Source: Paenibacillus sp. FSL R5-0766 (GTDB lineage Bacteria; Bacillota; Bacilli; Paenibacillales; Paenibacillaceae). From it: 64,000 bases of DNA. Of this stretch, positions 63,055 through 64,000 are shown piece after piece. The translations under genes were made by a program, and so were the position numbers. The stretch lies in NCBI RefSeq assembly GCF_037971845.1, contig NZ_CP150227.1, forward strand, positions 1,612,001 to 1,676,000, in the 5' to 3' direction. How positions within the stretch are numbered: the first letter of the stretch is position 1; the number at the start of each line of letters is the position of its first letter. The notes beneath the pieces are model-generated. The model was not told the origin of the DNA. It saw nothing but the letters and a program-made list of their open reading frames with translations, and did no database searches.

Positions 63055-64000
63055 GTGGAAGATAGGCCATCACAACCAGCGGCGGTACTGATGCTGCAAG
63101 GAACGGCTTCCGATGTAGGCAAAAGTGTCATCACAACGGCATTGTGCCGGATTTTTAAGCAGGACGGCTTCAAGCCAGCCCCGTTTAAATCACAGAATAT
63201 GGCACTGAATTCCTATGTGACGGAAGATGGCAAGGAGATTGGTCGGGCTCAGGGAGCACAAGCTGAAGCCTGCGGTATTGAGGCGACAACCGACATGAAT
63301 CCAATCCTGATCAAGCCGGTGCGGGACATGCATTCGCAGATCGTGGTACATGGTGTACCATTTGCCCAGATGAGTGCATCAGAGTACCGTCAGCATTTCC
63401 TGCCTGAAGCAAAGCACACGGTTATGGATGCGTTGAATCGGCTACGGGATACTTATGATATTGTGCTGATGGAGGGAGCGGGCAGTCCGGCCGAGATCAA
63501 TCTGAAGGACCGGGATATCGTCAACATGAATCTGGCAGGCTGGGCCGATGCGCCGGTGATTCTGATCTCCGATATTGATCGGGGCGGGGTATTTGCTTCC
63601 ATCGTAGGTACGCTCGAACTGCTTGAACCCCATGAGGCGGCGCGTGTCAAAGGGTTCATTATCAACAAGTTCCGCGGTGATCTGTCCCTGTTGCAGCCAG
63701 GACTCGACTGGCTTGAAGAACGGACAGGCATTCCAGTATTAGGTGTATTGCCTTACATAAGAGATATTCAGATTGAAGCAGAGGATTCGGTGGTACTGGA
63801 CTCCATGCGTCATGGTAAATCCGGCAAAACCGAGCTGGATCTGGTGGTGATCCGATATCCGCGAATTTCCAACTTTACAGACTTTGATGCACTTTCCCGT
63901 GAACCGGATGTAAATGTGCGTTACGTGACCTCGCCAGAGGAATTGGGCAGTCCGGATGCCATTCTTCTACCGGGTACGAAGGATACCATAGGTGACCTGG
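63055..64000 (+). CDS. cobQ: Cobyric acid synthase, C-terminus beyond right edge
   Basis: This glutamine-dependent amidase converts cobyrinic a,c-diamide to cobyric acid. About 315 residues of a usual 490-510 are seen. The N-terminal dethiobiotin-synthetase-like ATPase domain has LMLQGTASDVGKSVITTALCRIFKQDG, FKSQNMALNSYVTEDGKEIGRAQGAQAEACG, MEGAGSPAEINL and DIDRGGVFASIVG. The GATase domain begins near ELDLVVIRYPRISNFTDFDAL and continues off the window. The start is GTG 63055 after AGGGGGAGA. It follows cobS by 90 bp in the same operon. Confidence 0.95.
   Translation, partial: MEDRPSQPAAVLMLQGTASDVGKSVITTALCRIFKQDGFKPAPFKSQNMALNSYVTEDGKEIGRAQGAQAEACGIEATTDMNPILIKPVRDMHSQIVVHGVPFAQMSASEYRQHFLPEAKHTVMDALNRLRDTYDIVLMEGAGSPAEINLKDRDIVNMNLAGWADAPVILISDIDRGGVFASIVGTLELLEPHEAARVKGFIINKFRGDLSLLQPGLDWLEERTGIPVLGVLPYIRDIQIEAEDSVVLDSMRHGKSGKTELDLVVIRYPRISNFTDFDALSREPDVNVRYVTSPEELGSPDAILLPGTKDTIGDL

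Noticed and set aside
1..64000. CRISPR array, prophage or complete insertion sequence
   Set aside because: No regularly spaced repeats with spacers, no phage structural or integrase genes and no transposase were found.

Overview
The window looks like a chromosomal segment of a Paenibacillus-type Firmicute. The evidence is a low-to-mid GC content, strong AGGAGG ribosome binding sites, frequent TTG and GTG starts, Firmicute-type families (LplJ, a DUF2621 protein, YvyE, YjbQ) and c-di-AMP and cobalamin riboswitches of Gram-positive form. I see no prophage, intact insertion sequence or CRISPR array.

Layout. Positions 1-8.8 kb are a urea-nitrogen region: ureA-ureB-ureC (ureC cut by the left edge) read leftward. 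The urea ABC transporter urtABCDE diverges from them. Further on come a PAS protein, a tiny helix-turn-helix protein and an isolated ureF. Three perfect TGTNA-N7-TNACA sites (GlnR/TnrA type) lie in front of ureA, urtA and ureF, so the split locus probably forms one nitrogen regulon. Positions 9-17 kb are small housekeeping and stress genes: tRNA-Leu(GAG), glutathione peroxidase, a c-di-AMP riboswitch in front of an uncharacterised Rossmann-like protein, a HAD phosphatase, mntH, ohr, zinc-ribbon proteins, a DCC thioredoxin-like protein, a lipoprotein and a VOC protein.

Positions 17.0-27.8 kb are a compact ten-gene Tad/Flp (type IVc pilus-like) locus of a monoderm: tadZ, tadA, tadB, tadC, a Flp1-type pilin, tadE, a large TadG-like protein, a second TadE-like protein, the prepilin peptidase, and a two-TM protein with a C-terminal FHA domain. 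Positions 27.8-38.8 kb carry metabolic and housekeeping genes: a TIGR01777 epimerase, nfo with an unusually long C-terminus, purU, transketolase, ppnP, pgi, yvyE, a TetR regulator and yjbQ. Positions 39.1-42.9 kb are a sulfate ABC transporter (cysT-cysW-cysA-sbp). Positions 43-52.9 kb are mixed: a metallo-beta-lactamase-fold protein behind a structured leader, an ECF-like sigma factor coupled to a clpP, a MocR regulator divergent from an EamA transporter, a FAD oxidoreductase, a Cof-type HAD phosphatase and lipoate ligase.

From 53 kb to the right edge is a cobalamin salvage and assembly cluster: cobD-cbiZ-cbiB-cobC, then a strong promoter, a cobalamin riboswitch and terminator, btuF-btuC-btuD, cobT-cobU-cobS, and cobQ (cut by the right edge). 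Together these would import corrinoids, trim them to cobyric acid, add aminopropanol phosphate and rebuild the lower nucleotide loop.

The most interesting unexplained structure is a family of four related intergenic elements of about 190-240 bp (one is 5'-truncated) with terminal inverted repeats and a strong central hairpin, resembling a MITE. One copy sits inside the riboswitch-controlled leader of btuF, and the truncated copy overlaps the 3' end of the prepilin peptidase gene. A second, shorter palindromic repeat family has two copies.
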